A stretch of 22,179 nt of DNA from positions 1-22,179 of IMG/VR virus record IMGVR_UViG_3300005747_000506; one strand, 5' to 3'. The notes beneath the pieces are model-generated. The model was not told the origin of the DNA and searched no databases. It was given only the letters and a program-made list of their open reading frames with translations. Position numbers and translations under genes: made by a program. Origin of the DNA: a virus. This document shows positions 8,610 to 16,305 of this stretch, one piece after another (positions within the stretch are counted from its first letter, which is position 1; every line of letters begins with the position of its first letter).

Positions 8610-9335
8610 TTAAATCCAACCGTTAATGCGGCTGTAGCCGCCCTGGGATGGCGGTTGCCCGTCCCAATGCCTGCCGCTAGCGAAGACATCGCCGGCGGGG
8701 AGAATGTGCCGCTTGGGCTGGTCCTGCTTGGTCAATTGCGCCAAGCGTTTGTCGTATCGGTGCATCATGTGCCCGATGGTCAGGCCGTCCGCTGCCAGCC
8801 ACGCAACAGCAATGGCCAGGGTCAGCAATTCTTCATCAAGCCGGGCAACGTCAGTGTCTGCCGCGAAGGCTGATTGCCCTGTTCCGCCGCTGCTTTCGCA
8901 CCAGTGGGCCGAGACGTATTCAAACGCCAACGACTCGCCGCCGCTGAATGCCGGGTACGCAATGATGCTGTCGGCCCGATAGATGAAGTTGCGGCGCTCG
9001 CTGCTCTCAACATCAGAGCTTTTGAGCGCTTGCCATTGCTGCGGACCTATCGGCCCATTGACCAAGACCTTGTTCGTCCGGTCGTAGAATGCCTCCGGGA
9101 TAAAGCGCCCGAAGTCGCTGGGCAGAATCCCGGTTTGCGTCTCGCCTGCGATGGCCGTGAATGAGTGCTCCCGCCGCAATATCTGCCAGTTGATATCGAG
9201 CGCCAACTGACTGCCGACGCTGTTGGCATACCGCAGCAGGCGGCGGGTGCTTTCAACATCCGCGCCAACGATTGCCGTCTCCTCGTCCAACTGAACTTCA
9301 TTGAAAACAGCGTTGGCAATCGTCAGCAGCGACAT
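8610..9335 (-). CDS. Head-tail adaptor protein (P22 gp4 / SU10-adaptor type)
   Basis: 241 residues from ATG 9335. The protein is helical at the N-terminus (MSLLTIANAVFNEVQL, then a long helix with ESTRRLLRYANSVGSQLALD), followed by INWQILRREHSF, ILPSDFGRFIPEAFYD and a W-x-x-L segment, the order seen in phage adaptor proteins that ring the bottom of the portal. A second helix pair (~165-195, LDEELLTLAIAVAWLAADGL) and a Gly/Pro-rich C-terminal tail complete it; C-terminal tails of adaptors embrace the portal. Its place soon after the coat gene and before the spike genes supports the call. Which adaptor subfamily it belongs to is uncertain. Confidence 0.65.
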   Translation of the reverse strand: MSLLTIANAVFNEVQLDEETAIVGADVESTRRLLRYANSVGSQLALDINWQILRREHSFTAIAGETQTGILPSDFGRFIPEAFYDRTNKVLVNGPIGPQQWQALKSSDVESSERRNFIYRADSIIAYPAFSGGESLAFEYVSAHWCESSGGTGQSAFAADTDVARLDEELLTLAIAVAWLAADGLTIGHMMHRYDKRLAQLTKQDQPKRHILPAGDVFASGRHWDGQPPSQGGYSRINGWI

Positions 9336-9337
9336 GG

Positions 9338-9475
9338 CTACTTACGCCCCTTGCCGGCCGACATATTCTTGCCGACTTTGCCCGTTCCGGGCGAATTGGG
9401 GTTGGCGCGAATGTGGCCAGTGTTCAGCTTGCCGGGCACTTTCGATGGGTTGGATTTAATGCAGCCTTTTTTCAT
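9338..9475 (-). CDS. 45-residue basic small protein
   Basis: A short frame from ATG 9475 to TAG at 9338-9340, between the 68-residue gene and the adaptor gene, with AAGGG nine bases upstream. It begins MKKGCIKSNPSKVPGKLNTG and ends KNMSAGKGRK. It is strongly basic, rich in Lys, Gly, Asn and Pro, and has no hydrophobic core. Tight packing (five bases after the previous stop, two before the next ATG) supports real translation. It may be a DNA- or capsid-bound virion protein or a minor head component; the function is unknown. Confidence 0.65.
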   Translation of the reverse strand: MKKGCIKSNPSKVPGKLNTGHIRANPNSPGTGKVGKNMSAGKGRK

Positions 9476-9479
9476 TGGG

Positions 9480-9686
9480 CTATCCCTTCATTGCCGCTTG
9501 GGCATGGTCACGGAGTTGGATCAAGCGAGTGCGGGCCTTGCCTGCGTCGGAGCCTTCGAGCCCTTCAAGCGCCGCATAGATTAGTTCGATGCCTTTGGCG
9601 AGCGTTTCCGCTGGGCTCGTCGCTTTGGGCTTGCGGCCCGGCCTTTTGGAGGCCGAGACATCAGCTTCCAAATCGTCTTCTGGCAT
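9480..9686 (-). CDS. Small hypothetical protein downstream of the coat gene
   Basis: I choose ATG at 9686 (68 residues) because GAGG lies eight bases upstream. An in-frame ATG at 9734 would place the coat-gene terminator hairpin inside the coding sequence. The N-terminus is acidic (MPEDDLEADVS), followed by a basic KRPGRKPK stretch that recalls an AT-hook, then an amphipathic two-helix region (~25-66). It might be a small head protein or DNA-associated protein. No family recognised. Confidence 0.6.
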   Translation of the reverse strand: MPEDDLEADVSASKRPGRKPKATSPAETLAKGIELIYAALEGLEGSDAGKARTRLIQLRDHAQAAMKG

Positions 9687-9700
9687 TCTCAATTCCTCAA

Positions 9701-9727
9701 AAGAAATGACCCCGCCGAAGCGGGGCC
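9701..9727 (-). terminator. Intrinsic terminator after the coat gene
   Basis: On the minus strand CCCCGC-TTCG-GCGGGG (9725-9710), extended by two more base pairs, is followed by the U-rich tract TCATTTCTTTT. The loop is a stable UUCG tetraloop. It lies 17 bases after the coat stop and before the ribosome site of the next gene, so it probably trims most transcripts after coat and lowers expression of the tail genes. Confidence 0.75.
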
Positions 9728-9743
9728 AAGTCATGGTCTGGGG

Positions 9744-10952
9744 TTAGTTGAAGGCGAGGCGCGCGGCCCATTCGGGACGCAACGTTTTGAAGCCATAGAG
9801 CACGTCGATACGGCAGGGCTCGTCATCGGACGAAATCCGATAGTCACGAACGATCCGCATAGAAATGCCGTCCAGCACCTCACGGGCCTTCCAGGTCGCC
9901 GCTTCCGGCAAGACCAAATCTGCCGTAGCAAACGTGAAGGCGTCCCGGTGGTATGCCAGCGACATGCCATGGGTTGCAGCGTTGCCAATTGCGGTCGCGT
10001 GGTCGCTTTCCCGCTTGTAGACCGGCGCATTGTCCGCTGGGGAGCCTGACACGTTCTGCCGAGCCCCAGAGGTCACAATTTCTGGGGAAATCGGGATGCT
10101 GGTGGCGTTTGCCGCAACGTCAGCGGTAACGACAAAAGTCATCAATTCGCCCGTATCAACCTTGGTCTCGTGATGTACGCGGTTGATGCCCAGGGTGATG
10201 ATATCCCCTTCCTTGAACGTCCCAGCGCCGGTATCAACGGTCAGGGTCGAGCCCGTTTGCGATGCGCCGTTAACGAGGTAATCGCCGGTACCGTCATCCG
10301 TGCCCGAAGTGAACCGGGTCAGATGCGTGCTTTCCATGAAGTTGAAGCCCGCCCGGCGGCCCATGTAACCATCAAGGTTTTGGGCAGAGGTTCTCTTGGC
10401 ATCGTTCTGCTCGGCGCGCAGGTAGTCCACCAACTCCAAGTTGTCATCAGTGTTGGAAAGGACGTACATCTGGTCACCCATCGGGGCCAGATTGTCCACC
10501 AGAGCCTTGCGAGCCCGGCCAACGTCCTTGGCGGTGATAGCGCCACCAACATTGGAAACCTGGTTGTAAACGTCCTTGATGACCGAATTGAGCACGTCGC
10601 TCTCGATCTTCGCGGCCAACACTGACATCGCCGGTTCAATGTGCAAGTCGCTGAAGTTGTCCAGGTCCATGGTCAGTTCTTCCGAACTGAACGCCATGCC
10701 GACATGCTTGCGGCTGGATACGGTCAGGGTCTGGCTGGTGTGCGTGGTGTCCTGTTCGACAAGGGTCACGCCATCGGTAACAACGTACTGAGCCGGGTTG
10801 CGAATGTTCAGCGAATTGCCGATTTTCGCGCCTTTAACGGCGAAGCTGCTGTCATACTGACGGTTAACAGTGCCGATGAAGTTCAGCTTTTGGTGGAGCA
10901 CCGAGAGCGCTTCTTTGGTGATAGCGGTCGGTGTAAGGAGGGTATTGGCCAT
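9744..10952 (-). CDS. Major capsid protein, P22 coat type
   Basis: 402 residues, against about 430 for P22 gp5. The N-terminus MANTLLTPTAITKEALSVLH matches the P22 coat style, where an N-terminal arm is followed by a Gly/Asn-rich strand region (GNSLNIRNPAQYVV). A long spine-helix segment (~112-155) and a Thr/Gly/Ser-rich inserted beta domain (~210-300) follow, and the C-terminus CRIDVLYGFKTLRPEWAARL is a hallmark of the family. Hundreds of copies assemble the procapsid on the scaffold made by the gene just upstream. The gene is followed by a strong terminator and preceded by a hairpin, both likely to set its high expression. The ribosome site is weak (only GGA at about -14). Confidence 0.9.
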   Translation of the reverse strand: MANTLLTPTAITKEALSVLHQKLNFIGTVNRQYDSSFAVKGAKIGNSLNIRNPAQYVVTDGVTLVEQDTTHTSQTLTVSSRKHVGMAFSSEELTMDLDNFSDLHIEPAMSVLAAKIESDVLNSVIKDVYNQVSNVGGAITAKDVGRARKALVDNLAPMGDQMYVLSNTDDNLELVDYLRAEQNDAKRTSAQNLDGYMGRRAGFNFMESTHLTRFTSGTDDGTGDYLVNGASQTGSTLTVDTGAGTFKEGDIITLGINRVHHETKVDTGELMTFVVTADVAANATSIPISPEIVTSGARQNVSGSPADNAPVYKRESDHATAIGNAATHGMSLAYHRDAFTFATADLVLPEAATWKAREVLDGISMRIVRDYRISSDDEPCRIDVLYGFKTLRPEWAARLAFN

Positions 10953-10976
10953 TGTTCATGGGTCCATCTATGGGAT

Positions 10977-10997
10977 GCGCCGCAATCGCTGCGGTGC
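10977..10997 (-). other. Stem-loop between scaffold and coat genes
   Basis: GCGCCGCA and TGCGGTGC form an 8-bp stem with one mismatch around a 5-base loop, in the 54-bp gap between the scaffold stop and the coat start. No U-run follows, so it is not an ordinary terminator. It could protect or process the coat mRNA. Confidence 0.45.
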
Positions 10998-11006
10998 GTT
11001 GTTGGG

Positions 11007-11957
11007 TTAGCCGCGGTTTCGCCGTTGCTCCATCCGCCGCTTGTGAAATTCTTCGGGCGATAGATCGGCCAAATTCTGCCTTGCCGGGCCACCTTTGCGG
11101 GCCACTGGCTTGACTGGCTTGGCTTTCTTCGCGTCCGGGCGGCTTGCTTTGTTCGCCCGCGCGAGCATTCGATCATGCTCCATGGCTTTGTGAGCCATGA
11201 TTGCGAAGGCCGGGTTTAGCGCCCATGAGGATGACGCCTGTACCTTGTCGAAGCCCTCGTATTTTGTCGTGACGTAGTCGATAACTGCCGTTTCATCGAA
11301 CTTGGGCAGCACCTTGCGGACCTTGGCCTCACCCTCTTGCTGAAGGCGTTGCATCTCCGCCGCGCGCGCCTGACCGCTCTGCGCCTCTGCCTGAGCAAGA
11401 GCGCCCCGCACCTGCTCTGAGGCTTGGCGGTATCTCACCAAATCATCAGAGACAAATCGGTAATTGTCAGGGTCTGCGTGCCTATCGATAGTGCCTAACT
11501 GCTGCTCTAGCCCTGCAATCGACGTGTCCAACTGCTTAGCCTGGGCAAACAGGCCGAAAGCCTGGTCATCCATGGATTGCAGCTTATCGACGGCCTCAGC
11601 ACGCGCTTGCAGCGCTTTGCGGGTTTCAGCGACCTCCTCAGATCGCGCGGTGTGCGCTCTCCAGGTTTCGTCAGCGAATTGCTGGACCATTGCCGCGGCT
11701 TCTTTGGCCGTCTGGCTACCATCGAGCCGGACAGTCTTCCCACCAAGGTTTAGCTCAACAAAGTCGTCGTCTTCATCGCTTTCGCCTTCAACATCGCCTT
11801 CATCGTCGCCGTCTTCCGTATCGAACTCAGCATCAGGCGCTTCCGCGTCGGACGCTTCATCCTCTACTTCCGGGGCTTCAGTCTCTGCGATGTCGTCACG
11901 CTCTGCATCGGGCGCAACAACGTCTTCGGCAATGCCGCTGGCGTCGTCTTCTTGCAT
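11007..11957 (-). CDS. Scaffolding protein
   Basis: 316 residues from ATG 11957, chosen because GGAG lies six bases upstream; an in-frame ATG four codons earlier (11969) has no ribosome site. The first ~95 residues are extremely acidic with repeated Asp/Glu/Ala/Pro, then a long helical coiled-coil region (~100-230) rich in Ala, Glu and Gln, and the last ~50 residues are strongly basic (KASRPDAKKAKPVKPVARKG, then SPEEFHKRRMEQRRNRG). An acidic, helical protein with a basic C-terminal coat-binding segment, lying between portal and coat, is the pattern of P22 gp8. It guides coat assembly inside the procapsid and exits before DNA packaging. No protease gene is seen, consistent with scaffold exit by release, as in P22. 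Confidence 0.8.
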   Translation of the reverse strand: MQEDDASGIAEDVVAPDAERDDIAETEAPEVEDEASDAEAPDAEFDTEDGDDEGDVEGESDEDDDFVELNLGGKTVRLDGSQTAKEAAAMVQQFADETWRAHTARSEEVAETRKALQARAEAVDKLQSMDDQAFGLFAQAKQLDTSIAGLEQQLGTIDRHADPDNYRFVSDDLVRYRQASEQVRGALAQAEAQSGQARAAEMQRLQQEGEAKVRKVLPKFDETAVIDYVTTKYEGFDKVQASSSWALNPAFAIMAHKAMEHDRMLARANKASRPDAKKAKPVKPVARKGGPARQNLADLSPEEFHKRRMEQRRNRG

Positions 11958-11983
11958 AAAAAGCTCCATCTAAGGGAGGGTTG

Positions 11984-12036
11984 GCGCATCACTGCGCTAA
12001 GTCAGGCCGTGGCCTGATACACCCGGTCAAGCCGGG
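11984..12036. other. Cluster of three stem-loops between portal and scaffold genes
   Basis: Three perfect hairpins lie in a row in the 84-bp gap: GCGCA/TGCGC (11984-11997), TCAGGCC-GT-GGCCTGA (12002-12017) and CCCGG-TCAAG-CCGGG (12022-12036). None is followed by a U-run on the minus strand. They may tune the ratio of portal to scaffold and coat by RNA processing or attenuation. Confidence 0.55.
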
Positions 12037-12041
12037 GATTG

Positions 12042-13913
12042 CTAAAGCTGCTGGGGCGCTCCATTCGGCATCGGCGGTTGCCCAGGCTGCTGTCCAGGCT
12101 GGCCTGGTTGCGGTTGCCCGCCGCCAAGTTGCGCGATTTGTCCCTGCACAAGTGGCGCAAGGCGTTCTTCAAGCTCATCTGAGCCCTGGAAGTCCAAATT
12201 GCGCATGAAAATATCAGCAGAAACGGACCAGAACGCAGGCACTGACCGGCCAAGCTCCATCATCACTTCGCGCGCATCTTCGCGCTGCGTGGCATAAGAC
12301 GGGCCAGCATCAACGGAAACATCGTAAATGCCCGTGTTCAGGTTGTAGATGCGATCTTCACCGTTGACCATTTCGCCAGCGCTCAAGCCGTCCTGATTTG
12401 ACGCCAGCCGGACCAGCCGCTCCTTGCTATCCTCACCGAGTATCCGTAGCATTTCCGTGCCACTGGTCACGGCGGGGATGGCGTCAACCATGCATTGCCC
12501 AGCGTATTGGATGGCCCGGTTCAGGTTATCGATGAAGTGGAAGTTGCTCACGTCCGCTTCACGCTGCCGGGCGAGAATTGCCCTGCCGCTGGTTTCGTTC
12601 GACCGCGCGCCTAAGCTGCTGTCGTAAATGCCGATGATGGCCTTAATATCATCCTGCGCTAGCTGCGCTTCTTGCAGCGCACCAGCCGGAACGCCAGCGA
12701 ACTGGTTCCTGGTCGGCATGGGAGCGCCTGAAGCGCCGTTCCAGGTCAGGTAGTCAAAATTGCGTGTGTTAGCGTTTGCCCATTTGTCCAATTCATCGCC
12801 GTCAGATGGCAGGGCGTTCTCTTCAATCAACCAAGGCGATTTCGGGGCGAGCGCCACTAGCTCGGTGGTTGCTGAACGCCAGAAATTCATCATAGCTTGG
12901 GGGTCTTTGGCGTCCCGGATCATCGACCGGAAGTGCCGCTTGCCGTCAACGATGACCTCATCACCCCACACTGGGCAGATCGGGATAGTCCGGCCCGGCC
13001 ATTCCGTCTGCTCCAGCACTTCATCGCCAGAAAGGATCATGCGGCGCACATTCGGGCGCTCGCTTTTCCGCCGGCGGATTTCCTCGAAGCCCAAGGCCAT
13101 CACGGCGCGCACAGCGTCTTCATCCGAGCCTTCGTCCGCCGACATGCCGCCTTGTTCCAGGATCGAGCGCGCAATCTTGGCCAATTCTTCCTCTGGCAGC
13201 GTTTGAACAGAGCCATCAGGGGCGCGAATGGCCACCAGATCGAACGGCTCCATATCCTTGCGCCAGTATTCGACGGTGTGGATATGGCGCTCCAGCAATG
13301 AGCCGACAAAAGATTGAGGCCCGCCGTCGAAGGATGTTTTCGCGGCATCGGGATAGCGTGTCTCGAACTCGTCTTCTGGCAGGTATTCACTGACAAACGC
13401 ATAACGCCAATCGCTCGCGTTATACTCAACCGATGCCGTGTCCCAATAGACCATGAGCGGGTTGGCGATACGCTGGATTTTTAGCTCCAGGTCAAACGAT
13501 TTTTCATGCACATAGTCGATGCCGAGGCGGAAAAATCCGAAGCCGCTGGTTACTGCGTGGTCAATAGCCGTATCGTAGGCTATTTCCGCTACGCTGCGGC
13601 GCTCGATATGCCGGATGAGACCTTGCAGAACCTCTGCCGTGGCCTGGTCGGCACCGCTGTCCACTGGCGACACGCGAACGCCGGTCTTGGCCTGTCTGGC
13701 GTCATTAACTACCTGCCGGATAAAGCCAGGCAGCCGGTTGACGGTCAGGCACGGACGGCCTTCATTCTGGCGAGTGCTTTTAACGATGGGGTCCCATTGC
13801 TCAGATAGCCGGGCAAAGCGAACGTCTTGTTCCGCCGCCTGCCGATTAAAGTCCGAGCCCTGGAAGCTCTCCTCAAACTGCTCTCGGGCTAATTTAATAT
13901 CATCCTCAGCCAT
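12042..13913 (-). CDS. Portal protein, P22 type
   Basis: 623 residues. ATG at 13913 overlaps the terL stop as TAATG. The N-terminus has the P22-portal pattern of a helix followed by DVRFARLSEQWD, GRPCLTVNRLPGFIRQVVND and DARQAKTGVRVSP, then the conserved TSGFGFFRLGIDYVHEKSFD and a segment rich in Trp/Asp (ANPLMVYWDTAS). The long helical wing and crown region spans about residues 250-500, and SSLGARSNETSGRAILARQR lies near 440-460. The end (~600-623) is a Gly/Pro/Gln-rich tail. Twelve copies form the ring through which TerL pumps DNA. Position directly after terL fits all P22-like genomes. Confidence 0.9.
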   Translation of the reverse strand: MAEDDIKLAREQFEESFQGSDFNRQAAEQDVRFARLSEQWDPIVKSTRQNEGRPCLTVNRLPGFIRQVVNDARQAKTGVRVSPVDSGADQATAEVLQGLIRHIERRSVAEIAYDTAIDHAVTSGFGFFRLGIDYVHEKSFDLELKIQRIANPLMVYWDTASVEYNASDWRYAFVSEYLPEDEFETRYPDAAKTSFDGGPQSFVGSLLERHIHTVEYWRKDMEPFDLVAIRAPDGSVQTLPEEELAKIARSILEQGGMSADEGSDEDAVRAVMALGFEEIRRRKSERPNVRRMILSGDEVLEQTEWPGRTIPICPVWGDEVIVDGKRHFRSMIRDAKDPQAMMNFWRSATTELVALAPKSPWLIEENALPSDGDELDKWANANTRNFDYLTWNGASGAPMPTRNQFAGVPAGALQEAQLAQDDIKAIIGIYDSSLGARSNETSGRAILARQREADVSNFHFIDNLNRAIQYAGQCMVDAIPAVTSGTEMLRILGEDSKERLVRLASNQDGLSAGEMVNGEDRIYNLNTGIYDVSVDAGPSYATQREDAREVMMELGRSVPAFWSVSADIFMRNLDFQGSDELEERLAPLVQGQIAQLGGGQPQPGQPGQQPGQPPMPNGAPQQL

Positions 13914-15226
13914 TATGCAGCCATCCAGCCGGATTGATTAGCCCGCTTGGCCTTCGACGGCATGCGATTACCAACCTTTCGCGTCATCTGGGGGAATAGC
14001 TCAGTAAAGCCCCATACCAGCGCGTCCACTCTATCGGGAGAGTAGCCCGCTTTTTTGCGGTCCAGGTCAGGCTTGAAGCTGCACATTTGGTTTTCCAGAG
14101 CCGCGAACTCCCCCACATGGAAGACCTTCCGGCGCTCATAAAGAGCCGCCAAGGGCTCGGCGCGGGTGTACTTGCCTCGGGTAGCTCGGACATCGCGAAA
14201 CGGCAGCCCAGGGCGTACCGCTTTAATGGTATTGCCCACCATGTCGCCTCCCTGGTTCGTTTCCGCTATAATCATGTCAGCTTCCCAAATGTCATATGCA
14301 GCAACAGCCGCGCGCGCCCATTCATCGGGCTTCATCCGCCCGCTTACATCGTCCAGCACATAGCCATTGCCCGCGCCATCAATGCCCACAACGACAATGC
14401 CGGTTTCGTCACTGCCGGGCTCGGTAGTCACCGCTGGGTCAATCGCAACCACAATGCGGGCCATGTCTGGCGTCTCGTTTGACCGCAGGATGACCGCGCG
14501 CCGCCAAAGGGCATCAACGTCATCGCTGCCGTACTTGCCTTCATAGAAGCGCTTACGTTGCGCTGGGGGGAGGGAGCGCAGATCGGCCAAGTACTCTGCC
14601 GACAGGTTCGCCGCGTTGTCCTCTGGGTTGACCACAACAGCGCCGTATTGCTCTGTGTCGATGGGCGTCTTTTCGATTGGGTCGATGCCGTCATACCAAA
14701 GCTGGTATGTCCAATGCTGATCGACCGTTGGATTCAAATCCACATACATGCGCTGCGAGAGGGGCTGACCCTCAATCGTCATCGCGGTTGCCGCAAGCCG
14801 GGTTCTCAGCAGGTTGTATGCCGAGTAGGTCATCTGGCTCGCTTCGTTTGGGTAAATGGTGCTGTATTCGTTGCCTAGAATACGCTCCATCGCGGCCTCA
14901 TCGTTCAGACCGCCGATCCAAACCTCAGAGCCGTTGGGCAATTGGAAATAGCTGTATTCACCATTCCATTTGTAAGGCATGCCGGGCCAGCGAACTTGGC
15001 AAACTTCTGGCCACGTCCCTTTAACGATGGCGCGCTTGGCTGCCGTCGCTTCCTGCCTGACAATCAAATGCCGGGACTTAGGGGCGATCAACGCCCGCTC
15101 AATCACAGTGCCAGTAATGTCAAACGTCTTGCCTGACCGTGAGCCGCCATAGACCAAACAGAAACGCTTCCCCGCCGTCAGAAGCTCGCGCATCCTGATC
15201 TGACCGGGGTTGCGGATGTAGGTCAA
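13913..15226 (-). CDS. Terminase large subunit
   Basis: 437 residues. The start is TTG at 15226, overlapping the terS TGA as TTGA; no ATG occurs before residue 12. The packaging ATPase shows Walker A GGSRSGKT (27-34), a Walker B-like strand ending NE (STIYPNEAS, 122-130), and the motif III-like YVDLNPT (161-167). The nuclease domain has the acidic triad VVAIDPAV (Asp263), IIAETNQGG (Glu322) and SPDRVDALVWG (Asp398/Asp401), as in RNase H-fold terminases. With TerS it recognises phage DNA, docks on the portal and cuts and pumps the genome. Whether packaging is headful or site-specific cannot be read from the sequence. Confidence 0.95.
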   Translation of the reverse strand: MTYIRNPGQIRMRELLTAGKRFCLVYGGSRSGKTFDITGTVIERALIAPKSRHLIVRQEATAAKRAIVKGTWPEVCQVRWPGMPYKWNGEYSYFQLPNGSEVWIGGLNDEAAMERILGNEYSTIYPNEASQMTYSAYNLLRTRLAATAMTIEGQPLSQRMYVDLNPTVDQHWTYQLWYDGIDPIEKTPIDTEQYGAVVVNPEDNAANLSAEYLADLRSLPPAQRKRFYEGKYGSDDVDALWRRAVILRSNETPDMARIVVAIDPAVTTEPGSDETGIVVVGIDGAGNGYVLDDVSGRMKPDEWARAAVAAYDIWEADMIIAETNQGGDMVGNTIKAVRPGLPFRDVRATRGKYTRAEPLAALYERRKVFHVGEFAALENQMCSFKPDLDRKKAGYSPDRVDALVWGFTELFPQMTRKVGNRMPSKAKRANQSGWMAA

Positions 15227-15600
15227 AGCTTGCTCGTGTCGCTTTCCAGGTTAACGGTGAAACTCCCACCAACTTCCAACTTATCGCCCCATTTCTTGGG
15301 CTTCATCTTGCCAGCCAACCATTTGCGCGTATCCAAGCGAACGCGGCGGTCATCCGACGCGAGCGCAGAATTGTCGGCAATATCAAGCATTTCGTCAGCA
15401 AGAGTGTCAGCTTGGTCGTCTTTTGCGCGCACGTATTGGTTCAGAAATTCTTCACGCTCTCTTAACCATCGGTGCACATGGCCAGCGCTCGGCATGTGCT
15501 TTTCCCGGCAAATCGCTCTAAGACTTTCGCCCTCGACTAAGCGCTCGCATATTTCGTCGGCGAGGCTTTGATTAAAAGGGAAGGCTTTTCGGGCTGGCAT
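15223..15600 (-). CDS. Terminase small subunit
   Basis: 125 residues from ATG 15600, with GAGAGAG just upstream. The N-terminal helix-turn-helix (~14-50: ICERLVEGESLRAICREKHM then SAGHVHRWLRERE) is the DNA-binding domain of this terminase family. A helical oligomerisation region follows (~52-110, VRAKDDQADTLADEMLDIAD), and a short beta-like tail ends it. It forms a ring that selects phage DNA and hands it to TerL. The gene begins only ten bases after an intrinsic terminator, so its expression probably depends on read-through or antitermination. Confidence 0.88.
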   Translation of the reverse strand: MPARKAFPFNQSLADEICERLVEGESLRAICREKHMPSAGHVHRWLREREEFLNQYVRAKDDQADTLADEMLDIADNSALASDDRRVRLDTRKWLAGKMKPKKWGDKLEVGGSFTVNLESDTSKL

Positions 15601-15609
15601 TGCTCTCTC

Positions 15610-15638
15610 AAAAAAATACCCCGGCGGTTAGGCCGGGG
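15610..15638 (-). terminator. Promoter-distal intrinsic terminator upstream of terS
   Basis: On the minus strand CCCCGGC (from GCCGGGG at 15632-15638) pairs with GCCGGGG (15625-15619) around a six-base loop, followed by TATTTTTTT. This is a textbook strong terminator located just before the terS ribosome site. Confidence 0.85.
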
Positions 15639-15669
15639 CTAGTTGCACAGGGGGAGATTGATGGAACGC

Positions 15670-15700
15670 AAAAACCCCGCGGGCGGTTAGGCCAACGGGG
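15670..15700 (-). terminator. Promoter-proximal intrinsic terminator upstream of terS
   Basis: On the minus strand CCCCG-TT-GGC-CTAACC-GCC-CG-CGGGG (15700-15675) is followed by TTTTT. It shares the loop sequence GGCCTAACCGCC-like core with the terminator 32 bp further on, so the two look like a duplicated pair. Confidence 0.75.
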
Positions 15701-15737
15701 TCATAGCTGCTCTGACAACTCATGCAGCATGACATGG

Positions 15738-15810
15738 TTAGAGCATATTTGCGCAAAGGCTGTCAAGTGGACGGATAAGGGGGCTTTCAGGAGCGCTATC
15801 CGTCTACTTG
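15738..15810 (-). promoter_or_regulatory. Putative late promoter with 14-bp inverted repeat
   Basis: A minus-strand TTGACA (15766-15761) is followed 17 bases later by CTCTAA (15743-15738), a poor -10, so an activator may be needed. The spacer holds the palindrome TTTGCGCAAA (15748-15757). The -35 edge overlaps one arm of an inverted repeat, CAAGTGGACGGATA (15764-15777) and TATCCGTCTACTTG (15797-15810), with one mismatch and arm centres 33 bp apart, about three helical turns. This looks like a binding site for a dimeric regulator upstream of the tandem terminators. Confidence 0.5.
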
Positions 15811-15831
15811 GTAGCCGCCCGCTCCAAACCA

Positions 15832-16305
15832 TCACTTCCACCCCTTAAGCTTCGCCATAACGTCAAGCGCTTCGCGCAGGTCTTGGGTCATCCTCGCGCC
15901 TCGCGTGCGGTTGCGCGTGATCTCGCTGATAGCCTTACCTTCCCCGCAGATTATCACAGCGGCGCGCCAGTCAACGGCGTTGAAGAGGCATTCATTCTGC
16001 CAGGCGAAATAGTCAGCTTTGAGATACTGCACGGCCTCAGCGTGAGAGGCATGCCCTTTCGGCTCAATCAGGCGAGCAAGGTCCACCGCTGGGGCGAGCG
16101 AACCGTGCGTTGCCCTATGCCCTCGGTAGACATGCTCCGCCGCGGACTGCTGGCTGTCGGAAAGATTGTCCCAAAGCTTGGCGTGCATTGCGCATCGATT
16201 ATGGGCGATGGTTGTCCGCTTGCCGTTGGCTGTATGCGAAACAGTCGTCTCAACGGGCTCAACGGGATGGTATTTCGCGCGGTGATCTAGGACGTGGTCA
16301 GTCAT
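15832..16305 (-). CDS. Hypothetical protein, last gene before the late region
   Basis: I take ATG at 16305 (157 residues, MTDHVLDHRAKYHP) because AAGGG lies about seven bases upstream and the ATG overlaps the end of the 66-residue gene by eight bases. In-frame ATGs at 16335 and 16401 would overlap that gene further. A helix with LSDSQQSAAEHVYRGHRATHG (split about residues 50-70) and a C-terminal segment with ICGEGKAISEITRNRTRGAR then ALDVMAKLKGWK suggest a helical, perhaps DNA-binding, domain. The end resembles small alphaproteobacterial phage proteins that lie before the terminase genes, but I cannot name a family. It sits immediately before the putative late promoter, a usual place for an antiterminator or late regulator; that role is only inferred. 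Confidence 0.6.
   Translation of the reverse strand: MTDHVLDHRAKYHPVEPVETTVSHTANGKRTTIAHNRCAMHAKLWDNLSDSQQSAAEHVYRGHRATHGSLAPAVDLARLIEPKGHASHAEAVQYLKADYFAWQNECLFNAVDWRAAVIICGEGKAISEITRNRTRGARMTQDLREALDVMAKLKGWK

Noticed and set aside
11464-11973. Plus-strand Ser-rich 169-codon frame
   Set aside because: It is the antisense of the acidic scaffold region; Ser-rich composition comes from reversed Asp/Glu codons.
15661-15690. Nine-codon plus-strand frame (MERKNPAGG) with GGGGGAG upstream
   Set aside because: It lies in a terminator on the opposite strand with no supporting promoter; probably chance.
15625-15735. Minus-strand 36-codon Cys-containing frame starting at 15735
   Set aside because: It has no ribosome site and runs through both terminators, so it is not credible as a gene.
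15808-16290. Plus-strand 160-codon frame
   Set aside because: It mirrors the minus-strand gene at 15832-16305, which has a ribosome site and coupled spacing.
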